From Variovorax sp. KBW07 (GTDB lineage: Bacteria > Pseudomonadota > Gammaproteobacteria > Burkholderiales > Burkholderiaceae_C), in contig NZ_QAJK01000046.1 in assembly GCF_003852515.1 (NCBI RefSeq), forward strand, positions 97,589 to 161,588: a stretch of DNA of 64,000 nt, in the 5' to 3' direction. The position numbers were made by a program, and so were the translations under genes. Shown here in pieces: positions 18,201 to 30,718 of this stretch (position 1 is the stretch's first letter; every line of letters starts with the position of its first letter). Below the pieces are notes generated by a model that did not search any database, was not told the DNA's origin, and worked only from the letters and a program-made list of their open reading frames with translations.

Positions 18201-20441
18201 GGGCGCAGCGGTGCTTTCCGCGGATTCGGCAACGCGGTGCGGCCGGGCCGCGCGCAGCGCTTCCCCCAGGCCATGCATGCGTTCGCCATCGGCCAGCGCC
18301 GCCACGGTCAGCGGCAGCTTGCGCCGCCAGTTCGGGTGCTCGTCCACCGTGCCGGGCATGTTGGCCTGCGCCACCACGCCGGCCACGTCTTCCAGCTGGA
18401 CCATCATCAGCGCTGACGGCGCAGCGGCCAGGAAGGCGTGCACCGCCTCCACGACGCGGGCCGACGGCAGGGCCAGGCCCGCGGCCTGCGCCACCTCTTC
18501 GCGCGACAGCAGGCCGGCCTGCTGCATGGCCTGCATCAGCTCGATGCGCTCCTGCACGCGGTCCATCAGCTGCTTGTCGAAGATGGCCGGGTCGGGGAAC
18601 AGGCCCAGCGCCAAGCGCTCGCGAAGGTCGTTGGCGGTCCACCAGCCCGCGAAAGTTGCCAGGTCGTGCGTGCTGATGGCCACCAGCGCGGCGGGCGGGT
18701 ACGCCTCGGGCGGCTTGAATCCGCCGCCGGGCTGTTTCTCGAAATACAGCAGGCGGTAAGACAGCACATCGGCCTTTGCCAGCGCGTCGCGCACCGCGTC
18801 TTCGACCGTGCCCAGGTCTTCGCCCACCACCATGCAGCGGTGCCGGTGGCTTTCGATCGCCACGATGGCGAGCATCTCGTCGAGAGGGTAGTAGACGTAG
18901 GCGCCGTCTTTCGCACCGTGGCCCTGCGGAATCCAGAACAGGCGCATCAACCCCATCACATGGTCGATGCGCAACGCACCCGCGCCGCGCATGCTGGCGC
19001 GCAGCGTATCGATGAAGAAGCGGTAGCCGTCCGCGCGCAGGCGGTCGGGCCGCAGCGGCGGCAGGCCCCAGCGCTGGCCGGCGGGGTTGAACTCGTCCGG
19101 CGGTGCGCCGACGCTGGCGCCATCCGCAAAGCCCTGCTGCAACGACCACGCATCGGAGCCGGCGCGGTCGACCGACACCGCCAGGTCCACGTACAGGCCC
19201 ACGCCCATGCCCAGCGCCTCGCAGCGCGCGGCGGCATGCGCCAGTTGACGCATGGCCAGCCACTGCAGGTACTGGTGGAACAGCACGCGCTGCGCATGCG
19301 CTATCGCGAATGCGGTCACTTCGGCCGAGTCGGGGTCGCGGTAGGGGTTGGGCCACGCATGCCAGTCCCATGCACCGCCTTCGGTGGCCAGGAAGTGTGC
19401 TAGCAGCGCCTCGAAAACGGCATGCTGCCGCAAGGCTTCGCCGCGCTCCGCGACGAAGGCCATGAACGCCCTGCCCGCTTCGTCGGGCGCGCCTTCCGCA
19501 GGCAGGTGCTGCGCGCAGAAATGTTCGAACAGCAATTCGAGCACTTCGAATTTCGCTGCCGCAACACCGGCGTAATCCACCAGCGGCGTGGCCCGCAAGG
19601 CCGCGAGCCGCGCCTGGAAACCGGGCGAATGCACGCGCTCGCGGGCCGCGGTGCAAGCCGCGAAACCTTCGACCGCCTCCACGTCGATGTAGAGCACGTC
19701 GAGCTGCTGGCGGGACGACGGGCTGTACGGGCTGGTGTGCAATGGCGTGCTGGCGAACAGCGCATGCAGCGGGTTCAGGCCGATGATGTCCGCGCCCTGC
19801 GCCGCCATGCGCACAGCCAACTCTTCAAGATCGCTGAAGTCGCCGATGCCCCAGTTGCGCGGCGAGCGCAGGCTGTACAGCTGCACCGCCGTGCCCCAGA
19901 CGCGGCCGCCATCGCGCACGGCGGGCGGCCGGTAGCAACGGCCGTGCGAGGCAATGACCAGCGTTTCGCCGCGCAGGCCTTCGACGCGCAAGCGGTGGTA
20001 GCCGGCTTCGAGCGCCAACGGCATCGGCAAGACGCGCTCGCACAGCACGACGCCGTCTGTTTCACGGCGATCCGTCTCAGGCAGCGAACCGGCGTCGACT
20101 TCCCCGCCCTGCTCCCGCCCCTGCTCGTCGCTGAGCCGCCAGCGAATCCGGTGCATCGACGGTGGCAACCGCAACGGCAGCGACCACGCGGCATTCGATG
20201 CCTGCACGACGTGCACCGGCGGCAGCGCCTCGGCCCAGCGCGCGCGGCGTGCCGCTTCGAGCGCGGGGCCGACATCGGTCAGGTGCTGGAGCTGAACGCC
20301 GAACTCGGCCAGCAGCGCGATCAGGCTCCGCGCCGACGCTTCGCGCCGTGCGCCAAACGCATCGAAGTACCCCGTGGCAATGCCGAAGTGCTCGCACAGC
20401 CGGGCCAGGTCGCCGGTGACGGGGCCATGGTCATCCACCAT
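15288..20441 (-). CDS. Fused 4-alpha-glucanotransferase / maltooligosyltrehalose synthase (MalQ-TreY)
   Basis: 1717-residue two-enzyme fusion, last gene of the alpha-glucan operon. Residues 1 to ~735 are a GH77 amylomaltase that trims and re-joins maltooligosaccharides; catalytic motifs are RIDHVMGLMRLFWIP (Asp), MVVGEDLGTV (Glu) and STHDLATFAGWW (Asp). From about 753 (TRVPRATYRLQFHKDFGF) to the end is TreY (GH13), which turns the reducing-end glucose into a trehalosyl unit; motifs are GLRIDHPDGLYDP, VAEKIAGAHE and THDNKRSEDVR. The linker is Ala-rich (AESAESTAAPAD). The ATG overlaps the end of treZ by 11 bases, which ties the two enzymes of the TreYZ pathway together. Both halves look intact. 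Confidence 0.95.
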   Translation of the reverse strand: MVDDHGPVTGDLARLCEHFGIATGYFDAFGARREASARSLIALLAEFGVQLQHLTDVGPALEAARRARWAEALPPVHVVQASNAAWSLPLRLPPSMHRIRWRLSDEQGREQGGEVDAGSLPETDRRETDGVVLCERVLPMPLALEAGYHRLRVEGLRGETLVIASHGRCYRPPAVRDGGRVWGTAVQLYSLRSPRNWGIGDFSDLEELAVRMAAQGADIIGLNPLHALFASTPLHTSPYSPSSRQQLDVLYIDVEAVEGFAACTAARERVHSPGFQARLAALRATPLVDYAGVAAAKFEVLELLFEHFCAQHLPAEGAPDEAGRAFMAFVAERGEALRQHAVFEALLAHFLATEGGAWDWHAWPNPYRDPDSAEVTAFAIAHAQRVLFHQYLQWLAMRQLAHAAARCEALGMGVGLYVDLAVSVDRAGSDAWSLQQGFADGASVGAPPDEFNPAGQRWGLPPLRPDRLRADGYRFFIDTLRASMRGAGALRIDHVMGLMRLFWIPQGHGAKDGAYVYYPLDEMLAIVAIESHRHRCMVVGEDLGTVEDAVRDALAKADVLSYRLLYFEKQPGGGFKPPEAYPPAALVAISTHDLATFAGWWTANDLRERLALGLFPDPAIFDKQLMDRVQERIELMQAMQQAGLLSREEVAQAAGLALPSARVVEAVHAFLAAAPSALMMVQLEDVAGVVAQANMPGTVDEHPNWRRKLPLTVAALADGERMHGLGEALRAARPHRVAESAESTAAPADLHTRVPRATYRLQFHKDFGFDDAIRVLPYLAQLGVSHVYCSPIQRARAGSMHGYDVVAHAQINPELGGEEGFARFVAALKAHGLGQLLDMVPNHMGVFGADNAWWMDVLENGPASLFAQHFDIDWQPLNVELTGKVLLPVLGVHYGEALENGELMLHFESETGSFAIRYFDHRFPLAPESYPVVLARALERMGDAEASAGLASLATAFGHLPGRGTASPRELAERVRDKELLKARLAQLAQRHASVAQALMASVAELNLVSPEARDALHRLIEVQAFRLAHWRVAADEINYRRFFDINDLAAVRIERDEVFEATQAFALDLAAAGVVDGLRIDHPDGLYDPAGYFRKLQEGYAARAGLVLPAPDANGRPARPLYVVAEKIAGAHEEVPESWHVHGTTGYRFANVANGVLVDTTAEADIVHAWQRFTGEVHDFAEVARAGRRDVMRTALSSELNVLSTELLRIARADRSTRDYTLNALRRALAGVAACMPVYRTYIVDAPSPQDARFIDEAADEAARQSADADRSIFGFVRSALRGEAVASASPALAERVRRFALRFQQFSAPVAAKGVEDTAFYRYFPLSALNEVGGEPDLFGIGVGQFHALSADRALRWPHTMLATSTHDNKRSEDVRNRIDVLSEIPKEWMEALTRWHGLCRGTRKKLPGGEAPSRTDEYLLYQTLLGSLPLGGLDAGTAPAYADRIWQYMQKAAREAKLRTRWSHPDTDYEAALESFVRDVLAGVEEGRGTCLSDIQRLADRLAWFGAWNSLTLTLLKYASPGVPDLYQGSELIELSLVDPDNRRPVDYGLRQQQLAALQAMAGAPGLAERVRSMVEAPHDGSAKLWFIWRLLSLRREQPLLFRDGSYEPLVVEGPAAKHVVAFARRHESQMLVVVAGRLFVGLSPQGAEGGAVAALPDGASWRGTTLRLPQDVRAVVFEELLTGESLPIDGGEVPLADALRRMPWAVFYVRTLS

Positions 20442-22304
20442 GCAGCGCCTCCAGCGTCACGCGCACCGCACCGCGCGCCAGGCGCAGGCTGCCAACGTGT
20501 TCGCTCGCCCCGTCGCTGTAGACAAGTTCGCCGGGCGGCAATGCAATGCCCTCCGCCGGCTGCGCTCCGAAATACGCGAGCATGTGCAGCCGCGGCGCCA
20601 ATGCACCGTCACCTTCGCCTTCTTTCGATGGACCTAGATCCCATTGCACCTGGAGCATGTCGTTGTCGCAGCGGTAGATGCCCGCGCCGGCCATGCCGGC
20701 CAGATGCGGGACGATGAAACGGTGGCGCAGCGACAGCAGTTGCTGCACCTCGCAGAGCCTTGAAAAGTGCGCGCGCGTGCCACGCTCGCGCCAGCGCAGC
20801 TTCGACGCCAGGAAGGTCGCCTCGGCATTCGGATCGGGAATGCGCGCGCGGGCGGCTTCGTCGGCAAACGCCGCAAAGCCGCCGAACTCCGAGCGCCGCC
20901 CTTCCGACACCGCCGCCGCCAGCTCCGGCCCGAAGTCGCAGAAATACTGGAAAGGCGTGGAAGCCGCGAACTCGTCGCCCATGAACAGCATCGGCACGTG
21001 CGGCGACAGCAGCAGGCAGGCCATGGCCGCGCGCACCAGCAACGGATCGCCCAGCGGATGGATGCGCTCGCCAAAAGCACGGTTGCCGACCTGGTCGTGG
21101 GTCTGCAGGAACGACACGAAAGCTGGCGGCGGCAGCCGCGTGCTGGGCTCGCCGCGCCGCTCGCCATGGCGGAACGGCGATGGCTGCCCCTGGTAGATGA
21201 AGCCTTCGGCCAATGCCAGCGCGAAGCGGCGCACCGGGTCGTCGGCATAGTCGGCGTAGTAGCCGTCGCGTTCGCCGGTGGCCAGCACGTGCACCGCGTG
21301 GTGCAGGTCGTCGTTCCACTGCGCCGTGCCCGCCACGGGCAGGCCCTTGCCGTCGCGCATCAGCATCGAGGCCTGGTTGGTGTCGTTCTCCAGCACCAGG
21401 TGCACATGGCGTTCGCGCGCCGGGCCGGCGTCGAGCGCCTCGCGGATCTCGCGCACGATGTGCGGCTGCGTCTCGTCGTGAATGGCGTGGATGGCGTCCA
21501 TGCGCAGGCCGTCGAAACGAAATTCCTCCATCCAGTAGAGCGCGTTGTGAACGAAGAAATCGCGCACCGTGCGCGAACCCGGCCCATCGAAGTTGATGGC
21601 CGAGCCCCATGGCGTGCGGTGCCCGGCGTTGAAGAACTCGGGGCAGTACGCGTGCAGGTAGTTGCCCTCCGGGCCGAAGTGGTTGTAGACCACGTCGAGC
21701 AGCACCATCAAGCCGAGCGAATGCGCGGTGTTCACCAGCGCCTTCAGCGCGTCGGGCGTGCCGTACGAGGCATCGGGCGCGAACTGCAGCACGCCGTCGT
21801 AACCCCAGTTGCGCTGTCCCGGAAAATCCGCGAGTGGCATGAGCTCGATGGCGGTCACGCCCAGCTCGGCCAGCGCGGCCAGCCTTTCGCGCGCGGCATT
21901 GAAGCTCCCTTCCTCGGTGAAGGCGCCCACATGCAGTTCGTACACCACGGCTTCTTCCCATGGGCGGCCGCGCCATGCGTCGTCGGTCCATTCGAAGCGC
22001 CGGGGGTCCATCACCACGCTCGGCCCGTGCACGTCGCCGGGGTTGAAGCGCGAGGCCGGGTCGGGCACGCGCGTGCCATCGGACAGGCGGTAGCTGTAGC
22101 TGTCGCCATGCGCGGCCTCGGGTACGGTCAGCCGGTGCCAGCCCTGCGCATCGCGGGGCATCGGCAGCGATGCGGGCTCGCTGCCCACCGCGCGGTGTTC
22201 GAGCACGATGGTTTCAGCCGACGGCGCCCAGAGCGCGAATTCCACGCCCTGCCCGCCTTGCGCCAGCACGGTGGCGCCGAACGGCATGCGATGCGAGCGG
22301 GCCG

Positions 22305-22308
<4 letters not shown>
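20431..22308 (-). CDS. treZ: Maltooligosyltrehalose trehalohydrolase
   Basis: 625-residue GH13 enzyme that releases trehalose from the maltooligosyltrehalose made by TreY. An N-terminal carbohydrate-binding Ig-like domain (VEFALWAPSAETIVLEHR) precedes the barrel. Catalytic signatures are GLRMDAIHAIHDE (nucleophile Asp), LVLENDTNQ (Glu) and QTHDQVGNRAFGER (Asp). The ATG at 22308 sits in an ATGA overlap with the glgX stop, which fixes the start against a much longer upstream open frame. It ends inside the first codons of malQ-treY. Length and motifs are normal for the family. Confidence 0.95.
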
Positions 22309-24470
<2,162 letters not shown>

Positions 24471-24481
24471 TCAGGTGCAGT

Positions 24482-25255
24482 TCAGCGGGGAGGACGGTCG
24501 TTGTCGAATCGCGTGGGGTGCGGTGGCGTGCCCACGGTGGTCACGCCGGGTGGCTGCGGTTGTGCCGGAGGCATTGCCCTTCCATCCTTGAGCTGACGGG
24601 GCCACCAGCGCTCGATCTGGGCCTTGGCCCAGTCCTTGCCGGCCAGCCCGAATGCCAGGGCCAACGCAAAAACCACGCCCGCCAGGATCACCAGGAAGCT
24701 TTCGCGCACGATGTCGCCGCCCACCTTGATCTGGTCGAGCGCAATCAGGATCACGAAGGCCATGACCGCGTACTGCGCGACCTTGCCGAAGAGCGCCGCG
24801 TCCTGCATCTTCACGCCACGGAAATAGCTGCCCACCGCCTCGCCCACGAAGCGCGCGAAGTACGAGCCGAAGGCCAGCACCAGCAGCGCCACGAACACGT
24901 TCGGCACAAACCACACGATGCGCCCCAGCAGGTCGGCGATGTAGCTCAGCCCCATGCCGTTGAAGGCAATGAGCAGCGAAGCCAGGATCACCAGCCAGTA
25001 GGTAAGGATGCCGAACAGGCTGCTGGTGTCGCCCGCCAGCCCGCCCTGGCGCAAGAAGTTGTCCAGCCCCGCGCGCTCGGTCAGCACGTTGAAGTTGATG
25101 GCGCGCAAGGCCTTGGTCACCGCGAAGCGCGCTGCCTTCGCGATGAGCCAGCCGACGACGACCACCACCACCCCGATCAACAGGCGCGGGATGAAAGCGC
25201 CGACCTGGTAGAGGATGGCGCGCAGCGGCTCCAGGTGAATGCCGAAATTTTCCAT
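24482..25255 (-). CDS. MscS-type small membrane protein (conserved TM-helix family)
   Basis: 257-residue membrane protein with about five hydrophobic segments: RLLIGVVVVVVGWLIAKAA, ILTYWLVILASLLIAFNGM, VWFVPNVFVALLVLAFG, QYAVMAFVILIALDQI and VILAGVVFALALAFGLAG. The repeated pattern of a helix followed by a basic amphipathic stretch is that of the TM-helix domain near mechanosensitive (MscS/CmpX-like) channels. The large cytoplasmic vestibule of classical MscS is missing; the C-terminus is Pro-rich. It sits between treS and glgX on the same strand, so it is probably co-expressed with trehalose enzymes and may link membrane tension to osmolyte metabolism (inference). Confidence 0.85.
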   Translation of the reverse strand: MENFGIHLEPLRAILYQVGAFIPRLLIGVVVVVVGWLIAKAARFAVTKALRAINFNVLTERAGLDNFLRQGGLAGDTSSLFGILTYWLVILASLLIAFNGMGLSYIADLLGRIVWFVPNVFVALLVLAFGSYFARFVGEAVGSYFRGVKMQDAALFGKVAQYAVMAFVILIALDQIKVGGDIVRESFLVILAGVVFALALAFGLAGKDWAKAQIERWWPRQLKDGRAMPPAQPQPPGVTTVGTPPHPTRFDNDRPPR

Positions 25256-25325
25256 GGTGTTGTCTTCCAGTGAGGTTGCAGCGATAGCGGCTTGGGCGGC
25301 GTTTGACGACGTTGGCGTGAGAGCG

Positions 25326-28300
25326 TCAGGCGCGGCGCGGCTGGATCAGCGCGAGCACGCCATGCAGCGGCACCTGCGCCCAGTCGATGCGGTTGTTGAG
25401 CTCGTAGCGCAGCTCATACAGCGCCTTCTCAAGCTCGAACAGGGCAAGCAGCTCGGTATCGACGGCGGCCCCGTAGCCGCCCAGGAAGGCCTCGCGCGTG
25501 GCCTGCTCCCAGGCAATGGCCGGCGCGGCCAGCCGCTCGGCTTCGTCGGGGCTCTGCGCCACGCGGCGCAATGCCGACCAGCGGGCGTAGTTGAACGAAC
25601 GCAGCATGCCCGCCACGTCGCGCAGCGGCGAGCTCTTGGTGCGGCGCTCCTCGAAGCCGCGCGCGGGCTCGCCTTCAAAGTCGATGATGACGAAGTCGTT
25701 GTCCTTCACCAGCACCTGGCCCAGGTGAAAGTCGCCGTGGTAGCGCGTCTTGATGCCGCTGCCTTCGGCCGGCCGGCGCGCCTCGATGCCGGCCTGCAGC
25801 GTGGCGGCCGCGTCGAGCAGCGTGCGGGCATCGGCCTGCACCGCGGGCGGCAACAGTTCGAAGCGCTCGCGCAGCAGCGCCAGCGTGGCCGTGGCGTCGT
25901 TGGCGGCGTGCGTCTTGAAGCCGGCAAAGTCGGCGGCGGCCAACGGTTCGGGGTCGAAGGCCGCGGCACCGGTGCGCGTGGCAAGCGCCTGGTGCAGCTC
26001 GGCCGTGCGCCGGCCCAGCGTGGCCATGAGCGCCAGGAAGCCGCCATGCACAGCCGACACCTCGGGGCCGTCGAAGGCGGTGCCGTCGGTGGTGGCCACG
26101 TCGCGCAGAAAGCGCTCCAGGTAGCCTAGCGTGTAGTCCCAGCCATCGCCCTGGTTGGCCATGTAGCTTTGCACCATGGCCAGCGTCATGGTGCGGCCGT
26201 CGTGGGTCATGTACTCCAGCGCGCCGAGCACCGGCACGCAATGCGGGTAGCGCGCCACCTCGGTCAGGAAGCGACCCATCTCCAGCTCGGGGTTGATGCC
26301 CTCGCGCACGTGGCGGTAGCCCTTGAGGAACAGGGTTTCGTTCAGCGTGACCACGGTGTTGCTGCTCACGCCGCTGGGCCGACCGACCAGCAAGGCATCG
26401 ATGTCGAGCGCCATGCCCGCAAAGGCGGCCGTGGGCCTGAAGACCAGCTTGCCGTTGGCCGTGGGCAGCTCGGCGCCATTGCCGATGGCGCGCACCAGCT
26501 CGCGGCAGAAGGCCTCGTCGTAGAAGGCGTCGCCCATCAACCCGACCTGCGCCTGCTGCCGCACCTTGGCGAGCGCGGCCTGGGCCACGCCGGCCATGCG
26601 CTCTTCGTCGCGCTCTTCCCAGGCCAGCGCGAGCGGCATGAAGTACGTGGCGCCGGCGGGTGCGCCGTCCAGGTCGAGGTCGAGCACCGGCAGCAGCCAG
26701 CTCTGGCCGTTGGCCTCCCACACGGCGTGGTCGACCAGTCTTGCTCTTTTGATGGCCGTGCCCTTGGAGGCATACCAGCGCTGGATCTCGATGTGGCGTG
26801 GCAGCGTTTCCAGCTCGAACTGGTTGCGCATGCGCTCTGACATGCCGATGCGCCACGGCATCACGCGGTCGCGGAAAAAGCTGGTCCAGCCATCGAACAG
26901 CACCAGCGTGGGCCACTCCTGCAGCGCCACGCCCTGCTCGTGCCAGCTGGGCGCATCGGCCTCGGCCGTGAGCTTGAACCAGTAGAAGCCGTACGAGGCC
27001 AGCGTGAGCAGGTACGGCAGCTCGCCGATGGGCGGAAACGGCGCGCGGCCGAGCATCTCGATGGGCACGAAGCCCTTGAACTCCGACAGGTCGAGCTCCA
27101 CCGGCTGCGCGGCACGCGAGAGGTTGAACACCGCGAGGATCACGTCGCCGTCGTGCTCGCTCAGGTACGCCAGGATCTTGCGGTTGCCCGGCTTCAGAAA
27201 GCGCCGCTTGCCGCGTCCGAAGGCATGGCTGGTCTTGCGCACGGCGAGCATGCGCTTGGTCCAGTTCAGCAACGAGCTGCTGTCGCGTGCCTGCGTCTCG
27301 ACGTTCAGTGCCTCGTAGCCGAACATCGCATCCATGATGGGCTGCAGGTACAGGCGCTGCGGGTCGGCGCGCGAAAAGCCGGCGTTGCGGTCGGGGCTCC
27401 ACTGCATGGGCGTGCGCACGCCGTTGCGGTCGCCCACGAACACGTTGTCGCCCATGCCGATCTCGTCGCCGTAATAGATGATGGGCGAGCCCGGCATCGA
27501 CAGCAGCATGCCGTTCATGAGCTTCACGCGATCAAGGTCGTTTTCCATCAGCGGCGCCAGGCGCCGGCGAATGCCCAGGTTGATGCGCGCGCGCATGTCG
27601 GCGGCATACATGGTGTACATGTAGTCGCGCTCCTTGCTGGTGACCATCTCGAGCGTGAGCTCGTCGTGGTTGCGCAAGAAAATCGCCCACTGGCAGCCCT
27701 CTGGAATGTCGGGCGTCTGCGCCATGATTTCCACGATGGGGTGCCGGTCTTCCTGCGCGATGGCCATGTACATGCGCGGCATCAGCGGGAAGTGATACGC
27801 CATGTGGCACTCGTCGCCATCGCCGAAATATTCGCGCACGTCTTCAGGCCACATGTTGGCCTCGGCCAGCAGGAAGCGGTTCTTGTACTGCGCGTCGATG
27901 GCGGCGCGCAGCTGCTTGATCACCGCATGGGTCTCGGGCAGGTTCTCGTTGCTGGTGCCGTCGCGCTCCACCAGGTAGGGAATGGCGTCGAGGCGAAAGC
28001 CGTCCACGCCCATGTCGAGCCAGAACCTCATGGTCTTCAGAATGGCTTCCATGACCTTCGGGTTGTCGAAGTTCAGGTCGGGCTGGTGGCTGAAGAAGCG
28101 GTGCCAGAAGTACTGCTTGGCCACCGGGTCCCAGGTCCAGTTCGAGGTCTCGGTGTCGGTGAAGATGATGCGCGTGCCCTGGTAGAGCTGGTCGGTGTCG
28201 CTCCACACGTAGAAGTCGCGCTCGGGCGAGCCGGGCGGCGCCAGCCGCGCGGCCTTGAACCACGGGTGTTCGTTCGAGGTGTGGTTGATGACCAGCTCGG

Positions 28301-28643
28301 TAATCACGCGCAGGCCGCGCTTGTGCGCTTCGGCCAGCATCTCGCGGAAGTCGTCGAGCGTGCCGTACTGCGGGTGCACGTCTTCGTACTCGGAGATGTC
28401 GTAGCCGTCGTCGCGCAACGGCGACGGATAGAACGGCATCAGCCAGATGGTGTTGACGCCCAGCTCCTTCACGTAGTCGAGCTTCGCGGTCACGCCCTGG
28501 AAGTCGCCCATGCCGTCGTTGTTGGAGTCGAAGAAGGCTTTCACGTTGAGCTGGTAGATCACCGCGTCGCGGTACCACAGCGGATCGTCGCTGTTGTCGA
28601 TCTCGACGGTTTCAAGCGCGATGTGGGAAACGGGTGCATTCAT
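25326..28643 (-). CDS. treS: Trehalose synthase fused to maltokinase (TreS-Mak)
   Basis: 1105-residue fusion. The N-terminal ~555 residues are the GH13 TreS that interconverts trehalose and maltose; motifs include DGFRLDAIPYLVERDG (Asp nucleophile), FLLAEANMWPEDV (Glu) and FLRNHDELTLEMV (Asp). From about residue 580 to the end is a maltokinase with an aminoglycoside-phosphotransferase-like core, YHGDFHLGQVLVK (catalytic Asp) and IIDFEGEPARG (metal-binding Asp). The product, maltose-1-phosphate, is the donor for GlgE, whose gene lies 15 bases upstream in the same transcript. ATG at 28643. The fused form is known in several bacteria; both halves look intact. Confidence 0.96.
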   Translation of the reverse strand: MNAPVSHIALETVEIDNSDDPLWYRDAVIYQLNVKAFFDSNNDGMGDFQGVTAKLDYVKELGVNTIWLMPFYPSPLRDDGYDISEYEDVHPQYGTLDDFREMLAEAHKRGLRVITELVINHTSNEHPWFKAARLAPPGSPERDFYVWSDTDQLYQGTRIIFTDTETSNWTWDPVAKQYFWHRFFSHQPDLNFDNPKVMEAILKTMRFWLDMGVDGFRLDAIPYLVERDGTSNENLPETHAVIKQLRAAIDAQYKNRFLLAEANMWPEDVREYFGDGDECHMAYHFPLMPRMYMAIAQEDRHPIVEIMAQTPDIPEGCQWAIFLRNHDELTLEMVTSKERDYMYTMYAADMRARINLGIRRRLAPLMENDLDRVKLMNGMLLSMPGSPIIYYGDEIGMGDNVFVGDRNGVRTPMQWSPDRNAGFSRADPQRLYLQPIMDAMFGYEALNVETQARDSSSLLNWTKRMLAVRKTSHAFGRGKRRFLKPGNRKILAYLSEHDGDVILAVFNLSRAAQPVELDLSEFKGFVPIEMLGRAPFPPIGELPYLLTLASYGFYWFKLTAEADAPSWHEQGVALQEWPTLVLFDGWTSFFRDRVMPWRIGMSERMRNQFELETLPRHIEIQRWYASKGTAIKRARLVDHAVWEANGQSWLLPVLDLDLDGAPAGATYFMPLALAWEERDEERMAGVAQAALAKVRQQAQVGLMGDAFYDEAFCRELVRAIGNGAELPTANGKLVFRPTAAFAGMALDIDALLVGRPSGVSSNTVVTLNETLFLKGYRHVREGINPELEMGRFLTEVARYPHCVPVLGALEYMTHDGRTMTLAMVQSYMANQGDGWDYTLGYLERFLRDVATTDGTAFDGPEVSAVHGGFLALMATLGRRTAELHQALATRTGAAAFDPEPLAAADFAGFKTHAANDATATLALLRERFELLPPAVQADARTLLDAAATLQAGIEARRPAEGSGIKTRYHGDFHLGQVLVKDNDFVIIDFEGEPARGFEERRTKSSPLRDVAGMLRSFNYARWSALRRVAQSPDEAERLAAPAIAWEQATREAFLGGYGAAVDTELLALFELEKALYELRYELNNRIDWAQVPLHGVLALIQPRRA

Positions 28644-28658
28644 GGGCGGAAGACCTTC

Positions 28659-30718
28659 TCAGAGGAAGTAGTCGAAGTCGCGCTCGTCGCCATGCCGGCG
28701 ACGGACCACGAAGATGTGCGCGGGCACGCTGTGGGGGTCGAGCCGCACGTAGTGCCAGTCGCCCTGCCAGGTGAAGCGCTGGCCGCTCAGCAGGTCATGC
28801 ATCTGGAATGCGCGGCCGTCCTTCACCCCGATGCTCGTGGGCTCCAGGCCCAGCCAGCCCGACTGCGGCGTGTGCGGGTCGAGGTTGACCACGGTGACGA
28901 TCACGTTCTGGCCGTCCGGCGATTCCTTGGCATAGGCCAGCAGTTGGTCGTTGTCGATGTGCAGGAAGCGCAGGCCCCTGTCCCACTGCAGCGCGGGGTT
29001 CTCGTGGCGGATGCGGTTCACGCGGGCGATGAACGGGGCCAGGCTCGCGGGGTCGTCGTGGTTCCAGTGGCGCAGCTGGTACTTTTCGGAGTCGAGGTAT
29101 TCCTCGCTGCCCGCCCCGCGCGGCAGGTGCTCGCGCAGTTCGTAGGCCGGCCCGTAGATGCCGTAGTTGGCGGCCAGCGTGGCGGCCAGCACCAGCCGCG
29201 CCATGTACACGGCGGGCTCGCCGGTCTGCAACTGCTCGTGCAGGATGTCGGGCGTGTTGGGCCAGGCGTTGGGGCGGAAGTAGTCGATGCCGGGCCCGCT
29301 GGAAAGCTCGGTGAAATATTCCTCCAGCTCGGCCTTGGTGTTGCGCCAGGTGAAGTAGGTGTACGACTGCGAGAAGCCCAGCTTGGCAAGCCGGTGCATC
29401 ACCTTCGGCCGCGTGAAGGCTTCGGCCAGGAAGATCGCGTCGGGGTGCTCGCGCTTCACTTCGCCAATGGCCCACTCCCAGAACGGAAAGGCCTTGGTGT
29501 GCGGGTTGTCGACGCGGAAGATGCGCACGCCCTCCCCGATCCAGTGGTCGAACACACTCTTGAGCTCCGCCCAGAGGCCGCGCCAGTCGTCGCACTCGAA
29601 GTTGAAGGGGTAGATGTCCTGGTACTTCTTGGGCGGGTTCTCGGCGTACTGCACGGTGCCGTCGGGGCGCCAGCGGAACCAGTCGGGATGCGCCTTCACA
29701 TACGGGTGGTCGGGTGCGCATTGGAAGGCGATGTCGAGCGCTATTTCCAGGCCGTGCGCGGCGGCGCTGGCCACCAGGTGGCGAAAGTCTTCCTCGGTGC
29801 CGAGCGCCGGAAGAATCGACTTGTGGCCGCCTTCTGCCGCGCCGATGGCCCACGGGCTGCCCACGTCTTCGGGCCCGGCCTGCAGCGCGTTGTTCGGCCC
29901 CTTGCGCTGCATGCGGCCCACGGGGTGAATCGGCGGAAAGTAAAGCACGTCGAAGCCCATGGCGGCGATGGCCGGCAGGCGCGCCTCCACGTCCTTGAAG
30001 GTGCCGTGCACGCCGGGCTCGGCACCGGCCGAACGCGGAAAAAGCTCGTACCAGGTGCTGAAGCGCGCGCGCTCGCGGTCGGCCACCAGCGGCAGCTCGA
30101 TGGGGTGGCGCACCGCATGCCGGCGGTCGGGATGGCGTCGCGCCAGTCCGGCGTACTCGTCGTCGAGCGCCAGCGCCTTCAGCGACGTGACGTCGGCCGC
30201 CGGCGTGGCCGCCGTGGCGTCGAGCTCCGTGGCCCAGCGCTGCAGCGCGGTGCGGTCGGTTCCCTCGGCGCGCGCGGCGGCGGCGGCAATTTCGAGCGCG
30301 CCGACCTGCGCGGCAATGCGCACGTCGTCGGGGTCGACACGGCGCGTCATCTCGCTGCGCCACGATTCGAAAGGGTCGACCCAAGCCTCCACGGTATAGA
30401 CGTAGCGGCCCAGCGACGGTGGCGCGAATGCGGCCTCCCACACGTCGTTGCCCAGCGGCTTCATCGGCACTTCGCGGAAAGCCGCTTGCTCATGGGCGCG
30501 CCAGCACAGTTGCACGCGCAGCACGTCGTGCCCATCGGTGAAGCAATGGGCCCGCACCGCCACGCGTTCGCCGGCCACGCACTTCACGGGAAAGCGGCCG
30601 TTGTCCACGCACGGGAGCACCGCGTCGATGACCGCGCGGACGGCGCCGTTGCCGGCTTCGATGCCGGGCCCGGCCGTGGCCCCGGAGGGCGTTGTCTTCG
30701 TCGAGAAAATGTTCTTCA

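Noticed and set aside
15552-18416. 954-residue plus-strand open frame opposite malQ-treY
   Set aside because: Shadow of the real gene; no motifs.
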